DNA of 64,000 nt, from contig NZ_VYGV01000012.1 in assembly GCF_013387465.1 (NCBI RefSeq), forward strand, positions 62,001 to 126,000, in the 5' to 3' direction. A program made the translations under genes and the position numbers. Below, piece after piece: positions 1 to 7,864 of the stretch (within the stretch, counting starts at the first letter, position 1; each line of letters starts with the position of its first letter). This DNA is from Hydrogenophaga aromaticivorans (GTDB lineage: Bacteria > Pseudomonadota > Gammaproteobacteria > Burkholderiales > Burkholderiaceae_C). A model generated the notes under the pieces. It ran no database searches, was not told the DNA's origin, and worked only from the letters and a program-made list of their open reading frames with translations.

Positions 1-645
1 TATGACGCGAAGGTCGATCTCGTTCACCACAAGATCATCCCGGTTCAGATAGCTGCAGACTCCGAAGCCGAGGCCACCGCGCTCGCTACAAATGCAGCCA
101 CCGCCAAAGAGCCTCAGTTTTCGCCAACAGGCAAGGTGGATCTCAAGCTTATAGGTGAAAGTGATATCAAGGTGGGCTCCCGAGTGGTCCACCGGATTTT
201 CGGGGCTGGCGTCGTGCAGCAAATGGTCGCAAGTGGTCCCAACGGCGGGTTCATCTTCACGATCAAATTTGACAAGGGTGAACCGAAGAATATCCACGGC
301 CCAGGCGCAGTGCTGCGTCCGGAAGAACTCGCGGATCATGATCCGAGCAGTTACCCTAACTACAAGGCTGCGTTACGCTGGGAGCGGACTGGGGACACAC
401 TTGAGGTCGTTGGAACTGCGATAAACACAAGGGACCGCGTCGATCCGGCGCTGTTCGAGGTTCTCATGTGGTGCCGGGATAACGTCAAGGACGGTCACAA
501 ATCTACCGTAGAAGTGAAGTACGGAGCGTTTATCGACGACGAAGCGACTGGCATCCATCATGTGCCTCACATGACATACACAGCGAAACTCACGTTCAAT
601 TCAGAGGACTCGCTGATGCGCTTCTTCCTGATGTGGAAAGACTGA
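1..645 (+). CDS. Hypothetical protein with UvrD-tail-like (tudor-like) segment, 5' partial
   Basis: The reading frame is open from base 1, so the gene probably begins before the window; a GTG at 136 is the only start-like codon I considered inside it. Codons 1-45 encode an Ala/Glu-rich linker. The next part, with a VGSRVVHRIFGAGVV motif, resembles the small tudor-like beta domain at the C-terminus of UvrD/PcrA helicases. The last ~110 residues, rich in aromatic and charged residues and ending in MRFFLMWKD, match no family I know. It converges on the gene ending at 675 with 29 bp between them. It could be the tail of a larger nucleic-acid-handling protein. Function unknown. Confidence 0.6.
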   Translation, partial: YDAKVDLVHHKIIPVQIAADSEAEATALATNAATAKEPQFSPTGKVDLKLIGESDIKVGSRVVHRIFGAGVVQQMVASGPNGGFIFTIKFDKGEPKNIHGPGAVLRPEELADHDPSSYPNYKAALRWERTGDTLEVVGTAINTRDRVDPALFEVLMWCRDNVKDGHKSTVEVKYGAFIDDEATGIHHVPHMTYTAKLTFNSEDSLMRFFLMWKD

Positions 646-674
646 GTCGTCGACAACGGCCACAGCAAGATTCG

Positions 675-1514
675 CTAGTCGTCAGGCCCGGCCCAATCGT
701 CTCCAGTCGATACCTTGAAAAGCCGTTTGAACATGTCGTGTTCCGCCAACACGAACTGTCCTAGCTCCTGCACATTCGCGAATGCTGAAAGAAACCCGCT
801 TGATGCATGCGAGACAGCAATCAATATGTCGATGACCTGTTCGATAGTTGCCGCCCGGAACGCCTCGACAGACTCTTCCTTTCTGTGCACCGAGAAGAAG
901 TAGCTCATTCCGTACACTGAGCCGTGAATGACTTCCGAAGACACAGCATAGATGCCACCATAAGCGCCCATCAACGCACCTCCCGACGCGCTGACGACTT
1001 TACCGATTTTGTTGATTCGGCTCACTGCATCCAAGGAAGTCCAAGATTCCTTGCCCTTCTCAGCGAAGTCAGGGAACAGCTTTGCAGCTTTGGCTTTCGG
1101 GTCCTGAACACCGAGCGCGATCATGAAGTCCCCGGTGCCGATGATGCGGTTGTGATGCTTCCATGCTGCGAAGTGCCTGTGCTCCAGAGCGCGCTGGGAA
1201 ACCTCGACAGGTTGCGTGACGAAGAATGCGGCGTTGATGAAGCCTTCGACCACTGAGCGAGCTATCGGGTATAGGTCGCGGACGACAATGCCCTCGCCCT
1301 CAGAGAGCTTCATGATGGTGTTCATCGACTGCCCCGCTCCCATTGCGACCGCCGCTGTGGCTCGTACTTGATCATCCGCCAGTGCACATTTCAGCTCAGT
1401 GTCTGCGTACTTAATTGGCCCCTCGGACATAAGGTGCAGCGCTATACGAAGTAGTTCCTGCTGCCCAGCGATGATCGTGCGAAGCTCCGTCAGTTGTTCG
1501 ACCTGCTTGTCCAT
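675..1514 (-). CDS. DUF5677-like hypothetical protein, possible defence partner
   Basis: A 279-residue, mostly alpha-helical soluble protein without signal peptide. An ARSVVEGFINAAFF segment followed by an HR..AAWKHHN stretch and a late SSEVIHGS motif recalls the DUF5677 family, whose members often sit in defence islands. The start at 1514 is preferred because the ATG lies just past the stop of the upstream AbiC-like gene (1516); a start at 1553 would overlap that gene by 38 bp. The near-zero spacing implies one transcript with it. Molecular function is unknown; the family call is by eye and moderate. Confidence 0.6.
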   Translation of the reverse strand: MDKQVEQLTELRTIIAGQQELLRIALHLMSEGPIKYADTELKCALADDQVRATAAVAMGAGQSMNTIMKLSEGEGIVVRDLYPIARSVVEGFINAAFFVTQPVEVSQRALEHRHFAAWKHHNRIIGTGDFMIALGVQDPKAKAAKLFPDFAEKGKESWTSLDAVSRINKIGKVVSASGGALMGAYGGIYAVSSEVIHGSVYGMSYFFSVHRKEESVEAFRAATIEQVIDILIAVSHASSGFLSAFANVQELGQFVLAEHDMFKRLFKVSTGDDWAGPDD

Positions 1515-1515
1515 G

Positions 1516-2265
1516 CTATCTCTCGTTCCGAGCTTCCCACGTAGACAGCACAAATTGCGTCAGCGCTCCTGAGAGGTTCACGGCCAGCTCCGCGTGTCGG
1601 GGCTGCGGCCTTGCAGCAACCTTCCCCTTGCCGTGTGCGTCGCTTAACCGGTTGCGCAGCGTGCCGAGGCCCTCCACTACCGCAGTACAGCCGCCGAGGA
1701 TCATCTTGAACACATCCTCCGTGTGCTGTGACGGAGCGATGTTCAGTTTCTCCGCCGTTTTGCGATAAAGCTTTGGGAGGTCGTCCTTATCGTCGTAGGC
1801 GACCTCTTCCTCGTCCAGGATGTGCTTGCAGACCGATTCCAAGAGCGTGCGAGCGGAAGTGATTGCCCCTTCGGGATCAGCTGTGCGACGCTCCAAGGCT
1901 TTCGCCCAGGCGGCGTGGACGTGCTCTGCGTCGAACTTCTCAAGCACGCCAGTAACGTTCTTGTCAGCTGGAGCGCGACCGTCCCTCTCAAGAAAGTCCA
2001 GCAGACGCTGGAACGCTCCGTAAATGTGCTCCCGTCTTCCCTTGTACGTCTTAGATATCGGTTGGATGTATCCCCAGAACTGCAACTTTGTACGGCAGGT
2101 CTTCACGAAGATGGGCAAAAGCGGCTCTATTGTGGGGTCGCCGATCAAGGCCTGTCGAAGTCGAACATAGTCAGCCTCGCCCTCTTGCCCGCCTTGAGCG
2201 ATTGCGACCATGAGGTTTTGCAATGACGCGGCCTCCGTATAGTGATCATCAAATCGGTGCTCCAT
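1516..2265 (-). CDS. Abortive-infection (AbiC C-terminal domain-like) family protein
   Basis: A 249-residue protein. From about residue 115 it carries the pattern of the Abi-C domain: DPEGAITSARTLLESVCKHIL, then an acidic stretch, DLPKLYRKTAEKLNI, and a terminal GLGTLRNRLSDAHG motif. Proteins with this domain are named for phage-exclusion genes and are typical of accessory regions, but the biochemical activity of this subgroup is not established. The N-terminal ~110 residues look like a separate helical domain. I chose the ATG at 2265 (MEHRFDD...); an alternative GTG at 2301 adds 12 residues. It is the first gene of a two-gene unit with the DUF5677-like gene. Confidence 0.7.
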   Translation of the reverse strand: MEHRFDDHYTEAASLQNLMVAIAQGGQEGEADYVRLRQALIGDPTIEPLLPIFVKTCRTKLQFWGYIQPISKTYKGRREHIYGAFQRLLDFLERDGRAPADKNVTGVLEKFDAEHVHAAWAKALERRTADPEGAITSARTLLESVCKHILDEEEVAYDDKDDLPKLYRKTAEKLNIAPSQHTEDVFKMILGGCTAVVEGLGTLRNRLSDAHGKGKVAARPQPRHAELAVNLSGALTQFVLSTWEARNER

Positions 2266-2532
2266 TCCAGCATTCTCTGTGATTGATGCAGAAGCGCCCA
2301 CGTGCCGAGCATCGAAAACATCCTCAAACTGGAAATCACGCAGGTAGATGAGATTCCGATCACTCTGCAGGGCGGACTGATTCGGAAGGAAAAATGGCTT
2401 CGTAGATCGTGCCAGCAGACATGAGGAGAGAACACACGATCGCTGACGAATGACCGCGATGTGGCCGGAAACGTGAGTTTGAGCATCGCCGCCGACTTAC
2501 TGCAATCGCTGCTTATGGAGAGCTTTCCATAA

Positions 2533-2888
2533 GCAGCGTTATGCACAGTACGCGGTTATGAACAGTTCCTTGGCTTGATCTGGCCGCAGGCCGCGATCTC
2601 CCTGGGCATACTGCCATGAGGGTGCCGTTGAACTGGACATAAGTTCGCGGCCGGCGCAAGGATGGCGATTTCACAACTGGAGATCGCCATGAAGGAGAAG
2701 GCACTGGCCAGGCTTCGGAATCCCAATGTGGTCCCACGGCGGTTCCGGGCAGACGACGATCTGTTGAAGTTCCTCAAGACCTTGTGATTACGTGCAGTTC
2801 AAAGACGCGACTGCAGCCCTGTTGCGAGGGCGGCGACGCCGCGCTGCCGGACCAACTGTGCATAACTGCGTGCTGTGCATAACGCTGC
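2533..2888. repeat. 35-bp imperfect inverted repeats bounding a 356-bp unit
   Basis: Positions 2533-2567 read as reverse complement match 2854-2888 at 32 of 35 bases by my hand alignment. Each arm contains two near-copies of GTGCATAAC. The unit they bound contains only the C-terminal codons of a tyrosine recombinase. This looks like the ends of a decayed mobile element. Recombinase-in-trio (RIT) elements are one known class with tyrosine recombinases and inverted ends; that assignment is inference. Confidence 0.6.
2662..2787 (+). pseudogene. C-terminal remnant of a tyrosine recombinase/integrase
   Basis: The last 41 codons before the TGA at 2785-2787 encode a tail with LEIAMKEKALARL followed by FRADDDLLKFLKTL. 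This resembles the end of a subgroup of integron- and RIT-type tyrosine recombinases, where the helix after the catalytic tyrosine reads like DLxMKxKALE and the protein ends in a xDxLLxFLxxL motif. All catalytic residues (R, H-x-x-R, H, Y) would lie upstream and are absent, so this is a fragment. It sits between the inverted repeats at 2533-2888. Confidence 0.5.
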
Positions 2889-2929
2889 ACAGCTGCCTGC
2901 CCTATTGCGATGTCGGTACTTTTCGGGGT

Positions 2930-3616
2930 TCAAACATTCGAAACTGGCGCTTGCACGTTTGCAAGCTCAACAGCGGGGCATGTGGCGCCAGCCCCGCGCA
3001 TCGCTACCGCCGTCTCATCATTCCCCAGTCCGGCCACCCCCGCCGCAGCCCCCAACCTGTCGCGCACTTCGCGGTTCTGGCCGAGCTTGGACTTGCCCAC
3101 TAGGCGGGTGACGTCGATCTCAATGCCGACGATGGCCTGCAGCAGGCCATTGATGAAATCGGGTGCCGAGTCGCCCATCGTCCATGGTTTGGCTTGTTGC
3201 GAGCGCTGCTCGTGTTCGCGCGTGAGGCGCGCCACCAGCCCGCGCACGAAACGCTCGTCGTCCATCACGCGCAGGCGGCCGTGGGCGTGCACGACCTGGT
3301 AGTTCCAGGTCGGTACGTGACGGTGGTGTTCGGGCTTGCTGGGGTACCAGTTGGGCGAGATGTAGGCCTCGCTGGCCTGGAAGATCACGAGCACGTCAGC
3401 GCCGTCCGCCGGCACCTCTCGCCACACCGGGTTGGCGCGCGCCACGTGGGCGCGCAGCGTGCCATGGGTGCCCGTGGTCTCAATCAGCTCAAACGGAATG
3501 TGGTTGGCGTCTAGGCCGTGGGGGCCTTGCGTGATGAGCGCGCCGAGCGGGTGTTCGCGCAGCACGCGCTGCAGTTCGCCGGGGCGGTGTTCTTCGAAGG
3601 CGGTCGGAATGTACAT
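2930..3616 (-). CDS. FMN-binding negative transcriptional regulator, PaiB family (copy 1)
   Basis: A 228-residue protein beginning MYIPTAFEEHRPGELQ, the usual PaiB opening, followed by HPLGALITQGPHGLDANHIPF, HVARANPVWR and an NWYPSKPEHHRHVPTWNY motif that belongs to the flavin-binding split barrel. Bacillus PaiB represses protease and sporulation genes; in proteobacteria the role is mostly unknown. The start at 3616 fits family length; an upstream ATG at 3637 adds seven residues. It follows a paralogue on the same strand after 73 bp and may be the last gene of the argO transcript. Confidence 0.85.
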   Translation of the reverse strand: MYIPTAFEEHRPGELQRVLREHPLGALITQGPHGLDANHIPFELIETTGTHGTLRAHVARANPVWREVPADGADVLVIFQASEAYISPNWYPSKPEHHRHVPTWNYQVVHAHGRLRVMDDERFVRGLVARLTREHEQRSQQAKPWTMGDSAPDFINGLLQAIVGIEIDVTRLVGKSKLGQNREVRDRLGAAAGVAGLGNDETAVAMRGAGATCPAVELANVQAPVSNV

Positions 3617-3689
3617 GGCGGGTGTTGGGGTCGGCAAAGAGGTCTTATCTCTTCAACGGGCGCCGGAATGGCGCAAGTCCGGCAGGTCC

Positions 3690-4340
3690 TCAGGGCTTGG
3701 TGTCGGTGTCCAGGGCTTTCTGGATCAGATCGGCCATGGCCTGCGCGGCCTCGCCGGGGCATGCGCGCAACCCGTTCACGGTGCCTTCCCGGTCTGCCCA
3801 CGCTTCGTCTTGGCTGGCCTTGAGTTTGCCTTCGAGCCGGTCAATGGGGATCTCGATGCCGACGATGGCGCGCATCAACTGGTCAATGAACGGCGCGGGC
3901 GCATCGGCCACGCGCCACGGTGCTGCTTGTGGGGCTTCGTGCACGTCGGTGAGCCGGTTGAGCAGGGCCCGCAGCGCGTCGCGATCGTCGAACACCCTCG
4001 CCACGCCGTGCGCGTGGGCGGCGGTGTAGTTCCAGGTGGGCACGACACGGCCGTGCTCGGTCTTGCCCGGGTACCAGCCTGGCGTGATGTAGGTTTGCGG
4101 TCCCTGGAACGCAACCACGCACGGCGTGTCCGCTGACCATGTGCGCCAGACCGGGTTGGCTCGGGCCACATGGCCCAGCAGCGTGCCGTGCGGGCCTTGG
4201 CCTCGGTCCAGCAGGAAGGGGATGTGGTTCACGATCAGGCCACCAGTGCCCTGGCACACCCAGGTGCCCAGCGGGTGGGTCTCGATCAGCGCGCAGAGCG
4301 CGTCCCGGTCGTCGAGGCGGTGGTAAGGGGGCAGGTACAT
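3690..4340 (-). CDS. FMN-binding negative transcriptional regulator, PaiB family (copy 2)
   Basis: A 216-residue paralogue of the neighbouring PaiB protein. It shares the MYLPPYHRLDDR opening, the HVARANPVWR motif and the GWYPGKTEHGRVVPTWNY flavin-site motif, but is clearly diverged elsewhere. Only 9 bp separate it from the end of argO, so the two are probably cotranscribed. Two adjacent, diverged PaiB genes downstream of an amino-acid exporter suggest either duplication with specialisation or flavin- or pyridoxal-phosphate-related chemistry rather than repression. Neither copy has a recognisable DNA-binding helix-turn-helix. Confidence 0.85.
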   Translation of the reverse strand: MYLPPYHRLDDRDALCALIETHPLGTWVCQGTGGLIVNHIPFLLDRGQGPHGTLLGHVARANPVWRTWSADTPCVVAFQGPQTYITPGWYPGKTEHGRVVPTWNYTAAHAHGVARVFDDRDALRALLNRLTDVHEAPQAAPWRVADAPAPFIDQLMRAIVGIEIPIDRLEGKLKASQDEAWADREGTVNGLRACPGEAAQAMADLIQKALDTDTKP

Positions 4341-4349
4341 GCGGTGGCC

Positions 4350-4994
4350 TCAGGCGCTCTGCAGCGCATGGCGCACGAGCAAGGCAGACAACACCCACAT
4401 GGTCAGGCCGATCAGCGCGTCCAGCACCTGCCAGGCGCGGGGCCGGGCGAACAGCGGTGCCAGCCAACGCGCACCAAAGCCCAGCGCGCTGAACCAGGCC
4501 AGGCTGGCGATGCTCGCACCGGCCACGAACCAGCCCTGCAACCCCGCCGGTTGTTGGGCGCCGATGCTGCCGACCAGCAGCACTGTGTCCAGGTACACGT
4601 GGGGGTTGAGCAGCGTGAAAGCGGCGGCTTGCGCGAGGGCGGCGCCGTGGCTCAGGCCGGTGCCGCCTTCGGCCGCCTGCAGCTGGCTCGCGGTCCGCGC
4701 GCGCTGCAGTGCCCGCCAGCCGTACCAGGCCAGGAAGGCTGCGCCGGCCAGCGCCATGGCCTGCGCCAGCGCAGGGTGGCTGCCCAGCGCCTGGGCCATG
4801 CCCAGCACGCCGGCGGTGATCAACACCGCGTCGGCCAGCGCGCAGAGCAGCACCACGCTGCCCACGTGCTCGCGCCGCAAGCCTTGGCGCAGCACGAAGG
4901 CGTTCTGCGCGCCAATGGCGACGATGAGGCCCAGGCTCAGGACCAGACCCTGGACGAAGACAGGGAACACTTGTGAAGTGGAAACAGAAGTCAT
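4350..4994 (-). CDS. argO: LysE/ArgO-family amino-acid exporter
   Basis: A 214-residue inner-membrane protein of about six hydrophobic segments. It opens with the LysE-family signature around LSLGLIVAIGAQNAFVLRQGLRREH and has the ALADAVLITAGVLG segment in the second/third helices. The family exports basic amino acids such as arginine or lysine and can also expel the toxic analogue canavanine. It is divergent from an ArgP-type regulator with 73 bp between start codons, the classical arrangement for lysine- or arginine-responsive control. Substrate choice between lysine and arginine cannot be read from sequence. Confidence 0.88.
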   Translation of the reverse strand: MTSVSTSQVFPVFVQGLVLSLGLIVAIGAQNAFVLRQGLRREHVGSVVLLCALADAVLITAGVLGMAQALGSHPALAQAMALAGAAFLAWYGWRALQRARTASQLQAAEGGTGLSHGAALAQAAAFTLLNPHVYLDTVLLVGSIGAQQPAGLQGWFVAGASIASLAWFSALGFGARWLAPLFARPRAWQVLDALIGLTMWVLSALLVRHALQSA

Positions 4995-5012
4995 GCGCCG
5001 AGCTTGCCAGTC

Positions 5013-5029
5013 TTGTCAGATGAAGACAA
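5013..5029. promoter_or_regulatory. Candidate ArgP operator between argO and argP
   Basis: TTGTC-N7-GACAA is a perfect 5-bp inverted repeat fitting the T-N11-A pattern of LysR-type regulator sites. It lies 18 bp upstream of the argO start and 38 bp upstream of the argP start. Its position suggests control of the exporter and autoregulation. The assignment is by motif and location only. Confidence 0.5.
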
Positions 5030-5067
5030 ACTGTCTTTGCTTCATTAGATTAAGGAAAACTGCATCA

Positions 5068-5964
5068 ATGCTCGACTACGCCGCCCTTCATGCCCTGGCC
5101 GCCGTGGTGCGCGAAGGCAGCTTCGAACGCGCGGCCCGCGCGCTGCACGTGACGCCTTCGGCCATTTCGCAGCGCGTGCGCCTGCTGGAAGAGCGGGTGG
5201 GTTGCGCGCTGGTGGTGCGCGGACAGCCTTGCCTGCCGACCGACACGGGCCGGCGCATGTGCCAGCACATGGACCGCGTGCGCCTGCTGGAGCGGGAATT
5301 GCACGACGCGCTGCCGGCGCTAGCGCCCGAGGTCGGAACGCGCGTGGTACTGCCGGTGGCGGTCAACGCCGACAGCCTGGCCACCTGGTTCGCGCCCGCG
5401 CTGGCCGCGTTCGCCGAGCAGGCGCCGGTGTTGATGGAAGTCAGTGTGGACGACCAGGACCACACCGGTGAGTGGCTGCGCACCGGCGCCGTGCTCGCCG
5501 CCGTGACCGGTACCGCCCGACCGGCCGCCGGCTGCAACAGCCAGCCGCTGGGCGCGATGCGCTACGTCGCGGCGGCAAGTCCAGCGTTTGTGGCGCGCTT
5601 TTTCGGGGAAGGGGTGGGTGCGGGCAGCCTGGCGCAAGCGCCCAGCCTGGTGTTCAACACCAAGGACGAACTGCAGGCGCGCTGGGTGCGGCGCCTGTGC
5701 CACCGGCATGTGGAGTTGCCCCGGCACAGCCTGCCGTCGTCGCAGGCCTTCGTGACCGCGGGGCTCGCCGGCATGGGCTGGGGCCTGCACCCCGAGGCGC
5801 TGATCGCGCCGCACCTGGCGGACGGTTCGCTGGTGGAACTGGTGCCCGGCCAGACGCTGGACGTGCCGTTGCACTGGCAGACGGCGCGAGCGGCTTCGGG
5901 CCTGCTGGACGGGCTGACGCGGCAGATGCTGGCGGCGGCGCAGCGCGCGTTGTTGCCGCTGTGA
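5068..5964 (+). CDS. argP: LysR-family regulator ArgP (IciA)
   Basis: A 298-residue LysR protein. The N-terminal winged helix reads MLDYAALHALAAVVREGSFERAARALHVTPSAISQRVRLLEERVG, with the serine-glutamine of ArgP-type recognition helices, and is followed by an effector domain up to about residue 295. ArgP activates argO/lysE in response to basic amino acids. The start at 5068 is set by the HTH beginning right after the methionine; the same frame is open far upstream across argO but that part is antisense noise. A single argP next to argO supports the assignment. Confidence 0.85.
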   Translation: MLDYAALHALAAVVREGSFERAARALHVTPSAISQRVRLLEERVGCALVVRGQPCLPTDTGRRMCQHMDRVRLLERELHDALPALAPEVGTRVVLPVAVNADSLATWFAPALAAFAEQAPVLMEVSVDDQDHTGEWLRTGAVLAAVTGTARPAAGCNSQPLGAMRYVAAASPAFVARFFGEGVGAGSLAQAPSLVFNTKDELQARWVRRLCHRHVELPRHSLPSSQAFVTAGLAGMGWGLHPEALIAPHLADGSLVELVPGQTLDVPLHWQTARAASGLLDGLTRQMLAAAQRALLPL

Positions 5965-5979
5965 GCCACCTGTCGGGTG

Positions 5980-6984
5980 TCAGCCCAGCCAGGCCTTCAC
6001 GCGGCCAGACAGCGCTTCGGTGCTGATGCCGTAACGGTCGTGCAGCGTGGGCAGGGCGCCCGCGTCCAGGTAAGCGTCGGGCAGGCCCGCCAGGCGGAAG
6101 CGCGCGGGTGCCACGCCGTTCTGCAGCAGGCTGCTGGCCACGGCTTCGCCCAGGCCGCCCACCACCGAGTGGTTCTCGGCCACCACCACCAGGCGCGGCT
6201 TGCGCAGCACCTCGGCCAGGATGGTCACTTCGTCCAGCGGCTTGATGGTTGGGCAGTGCAGCACGGCCACGCCGATGTTGTCTGCCTTGAGTGCCTGCGC
6301 CACTTCGAGCGCGCGCATGGTCATGAAGCCGCTGGAGATGATGAGCACCTCGTCACCGTCCACCAGGCGCTTGGCCTTGCCCAGCTCGAAGCTGTAGTCG
6401 TACTCGTCCAGCACCAGGGGCACGTTGCCGCGCAGCAGGCGCATGTAGACCGGTCCGTTGTGCGCGGCCATCTGCGGCACCGCCTGTTCGATGTCCAGCG
6501 CATCGCAGGGGTCGATGATGGTCAGGCCGGGGATGCCGCGCATCATGGCGATGTCTTCCGTGGCCTGGTGGCTGGGGCCGTAGCCGGTGGTCAAACCGGG
6601 CAGGGCCAGGCACATCTTCACGTTGAGGTTTTCTTCGGCAATCACCTGGTGGATGAAGTCGTAGGCGCGGCGCGTGCCGAACACCGCGTAGGTGGTGGCG
6701 AAGGGGATCAGCCCTTCCTTGGCCATGCCCCCGGCAGCGCCCATGAGCAGTTGCTCGGCCATGCCCATCTGGTAGAAGCGCTCGGGGTAGGCCTGCGCGA
6801 ACAGGTGCAGGTCGGTGTATTTGGCCAGGTCGGCGGTCATGCCCACGATCTCGGGGCGGCTGGCGGCCAGCTCGACCAGGGCCTTGCCGAACGGTGCGGT
6901 CTTCACGCGCTGGCCTTCGCCTGCAATGGAGGCGATCATGGCGGAGGTGGTCAGGCGCGGTTTCTTTTCGACGACGGTGTTCAT
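5980..6984 (-). CDS. Transketolase C-terminal subunit (split transketolase)
   Basis: A 334-residue protein equal to the pyrimidine-binding and C-terminal domains of transketolase. It contains MGMAEQLLMGAAGGMAKEG, where the glutamate is the family's activator of thiamine diphosphate, then GLTTGYGPSHQATEDIAMMRGIPGL with the substrate-phosphate-side histidine region, and a C-terminal domain with VAENHSVVGGLGEA. It overlaps the N-terminal subunit gene by 4 bp (ATGA), so the pair is translationally coupled and should form the active heteromer. Split transketolases of this type act in sugar or sugar-acid catabolism; the substrate here is unknown. Confidence 0.88.
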   Translation of the reverse strand: MNTVVEKKPRLTTSAMIASIAGEGQRVKTAPFGKALVELAASRPEIVGMTADLAKYTDLHLFAQAYPERFYQMGMAEQLLMGAAGGMAKEGLIPFATTYAVFGTRRAYDFIHQVIAEENLNVKMCLALPGLTTGYGPSHQATEDIAMMRGIPGLTIIDPCDALDIEQAVPQMAAHNGPVYMRLLRGNVPLVLDEYDYSFELGKAKRLVDGDEVLIISSGFMTMRALEVAQALKADNIGVAVLHCPTIKPLDEVTILAEVLRKPRLVVVAENHSVVGGLGEAVASSLLQNGVAPARFRLAGLPDAYLDAGALPTLHDRYGISTEALSGRVKAWLG

Positions 6985-7835
6985 GCGGATGCTCCTTCGG
7001 GCGCGGATTGGTCAAGGATGGCGAGGGCCTGCTGCCACTCGGGCGGGTCCACGCGGATGAAGTGGTTCTTGTCGCGTGTTTCGAGGAATGGAACGCCCTT
7101 GCCCATCAGCGTGTTGAACAGGATCACGCGCGGTTTGGCTTCCTTCAGGTTGCGCGCGGTGTCAAAGGCGGCGAGCACGGCAGCCAGGTCGTTGCCGTCG
7201 ATGCGCTGCACGTGCCAGCCAAAGGCCAGCCACTTGTCGGCCAGCGGCTCGAAGCCCAACACCTTGCTGGAGGGGCCGTCGGCCTGCTGGTTGTTGATGT
7301 CGACCAGACAGATCAGGTTGTCCAGTTGGTGGTGCGCGGCCGACATGGCGGCCTCCCAGGTCGAGCCCTCGTCGAGCTCTCCGTCGCTCATGGAGTTGTA
7401 GACGAAGGCCGGGTTCTTCTTCTGCTTCAGGCCCAGCGCCATGCCCACGCCGATGACCAGGCCCTGGCCCAGCGAACCACCCGACATCTCCATGCCCGGC
7501 GTGTAGGTGGCCATGCCCGACATGGGCAGGCGGCTGTCGTCGCTGCCGTAGGTTTCGAGTTCGTCTTCCGGGATGATCTTCGCCTCGATCAGCGCGGCAT
7601 AGTGGGCGATGGCGTAGTGGCCGTGCGAGAGCAGGAAGCGGTCACGGCCTTCCCACTCGGGGTCCTCGGGTTTGAAGTTGAGCGCGTGGCCGTAGGCAGC
7701 GGCGAGCACGTCGGCCCAGCCCAGGGCCTGGCCAATGTAGCCCTGGCCCTGGACTTCGCCCATGCGCAGGGCGTAGCGGCGGATGCGGTGGGCGCACTGC
7801 GCGAGCGCAGGCAGTTTGTCAGCGGATGACGTCAT
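6981..7835 (-). CDS. Transketolase N-terminal subunit (thiamine-diphosphate domain)
   Basis: A 284-residue protein equal to the pyrophosphate-binding domain of transketolase. SHGHYAIAHYAAL marks the conserved early loop, and MSDGELDEGSTWEAAMSAA...DINNQQADG is the ThDP/Mg binding motif (normally GDG...NN; the first glycine is serine here). Start at 7835 (MTSSADK) fits family length; the frame stays open upstream over the permease gene but that is antisense to no known protein. Located 29 bp after the TRAP large permease and overlapping the C-terminal subunit gene. Confidence 0.88.
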   Translation of the reverse strand: MTSSADKLPALAQCAHRIRRYALRMGEVQGQGYIGQALGWADVLAAAYGHALNFKPEDPEWEGRDRFLLSHGHYAIAHYAALIEAKIIPEDELETYGSDDSRLPMSGMATYTPGMEMSGGSLGQGLVIGVGMALGLKQKKNPAFVYNSMSDGELDEGSTWEAAMSAAHHQLDNLICLVDINNQQADGPSSKVLGFEPLADKWLAFGWHVQRIDGNDLAAVLAAFDTARNLKEAKPRVILFNTLMGKGVPFLETRDKNHFIRVDPPEWQQALAILDQSAPEGASA

Positions 7836-7864
7836 GGAAATGCTCCTGAAAGGGAAAGGGGTGC

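Larger units (their letters stand above)
2266..2929. other. Gene-poor stretch with mobile-element debris
   Basis: No intact gene is supported here. The stretch holds a tyrosine-recombinase tail and a pair of imperfect inverted repeats, both listed separately. The rest (about 2300-2530, and a short piece before 2930) shows no coding signal or RNA that I recognise. Confidence 0.5.

Noticed and set aside
4170..4976. Long plus-strand open frame opposite the PaiB and argO genes
   Set aside because: Ala/Gln/Arg-rich low-complexity product typical of antisense frames; the minus-strand genes have strong family motifs.
5977..7401. Long plus-strand open frame opposite the transketolase genes
   Set aside because: Rich in Val, His, Gln and Gly without motifs; antisense to well-supported enzymes.
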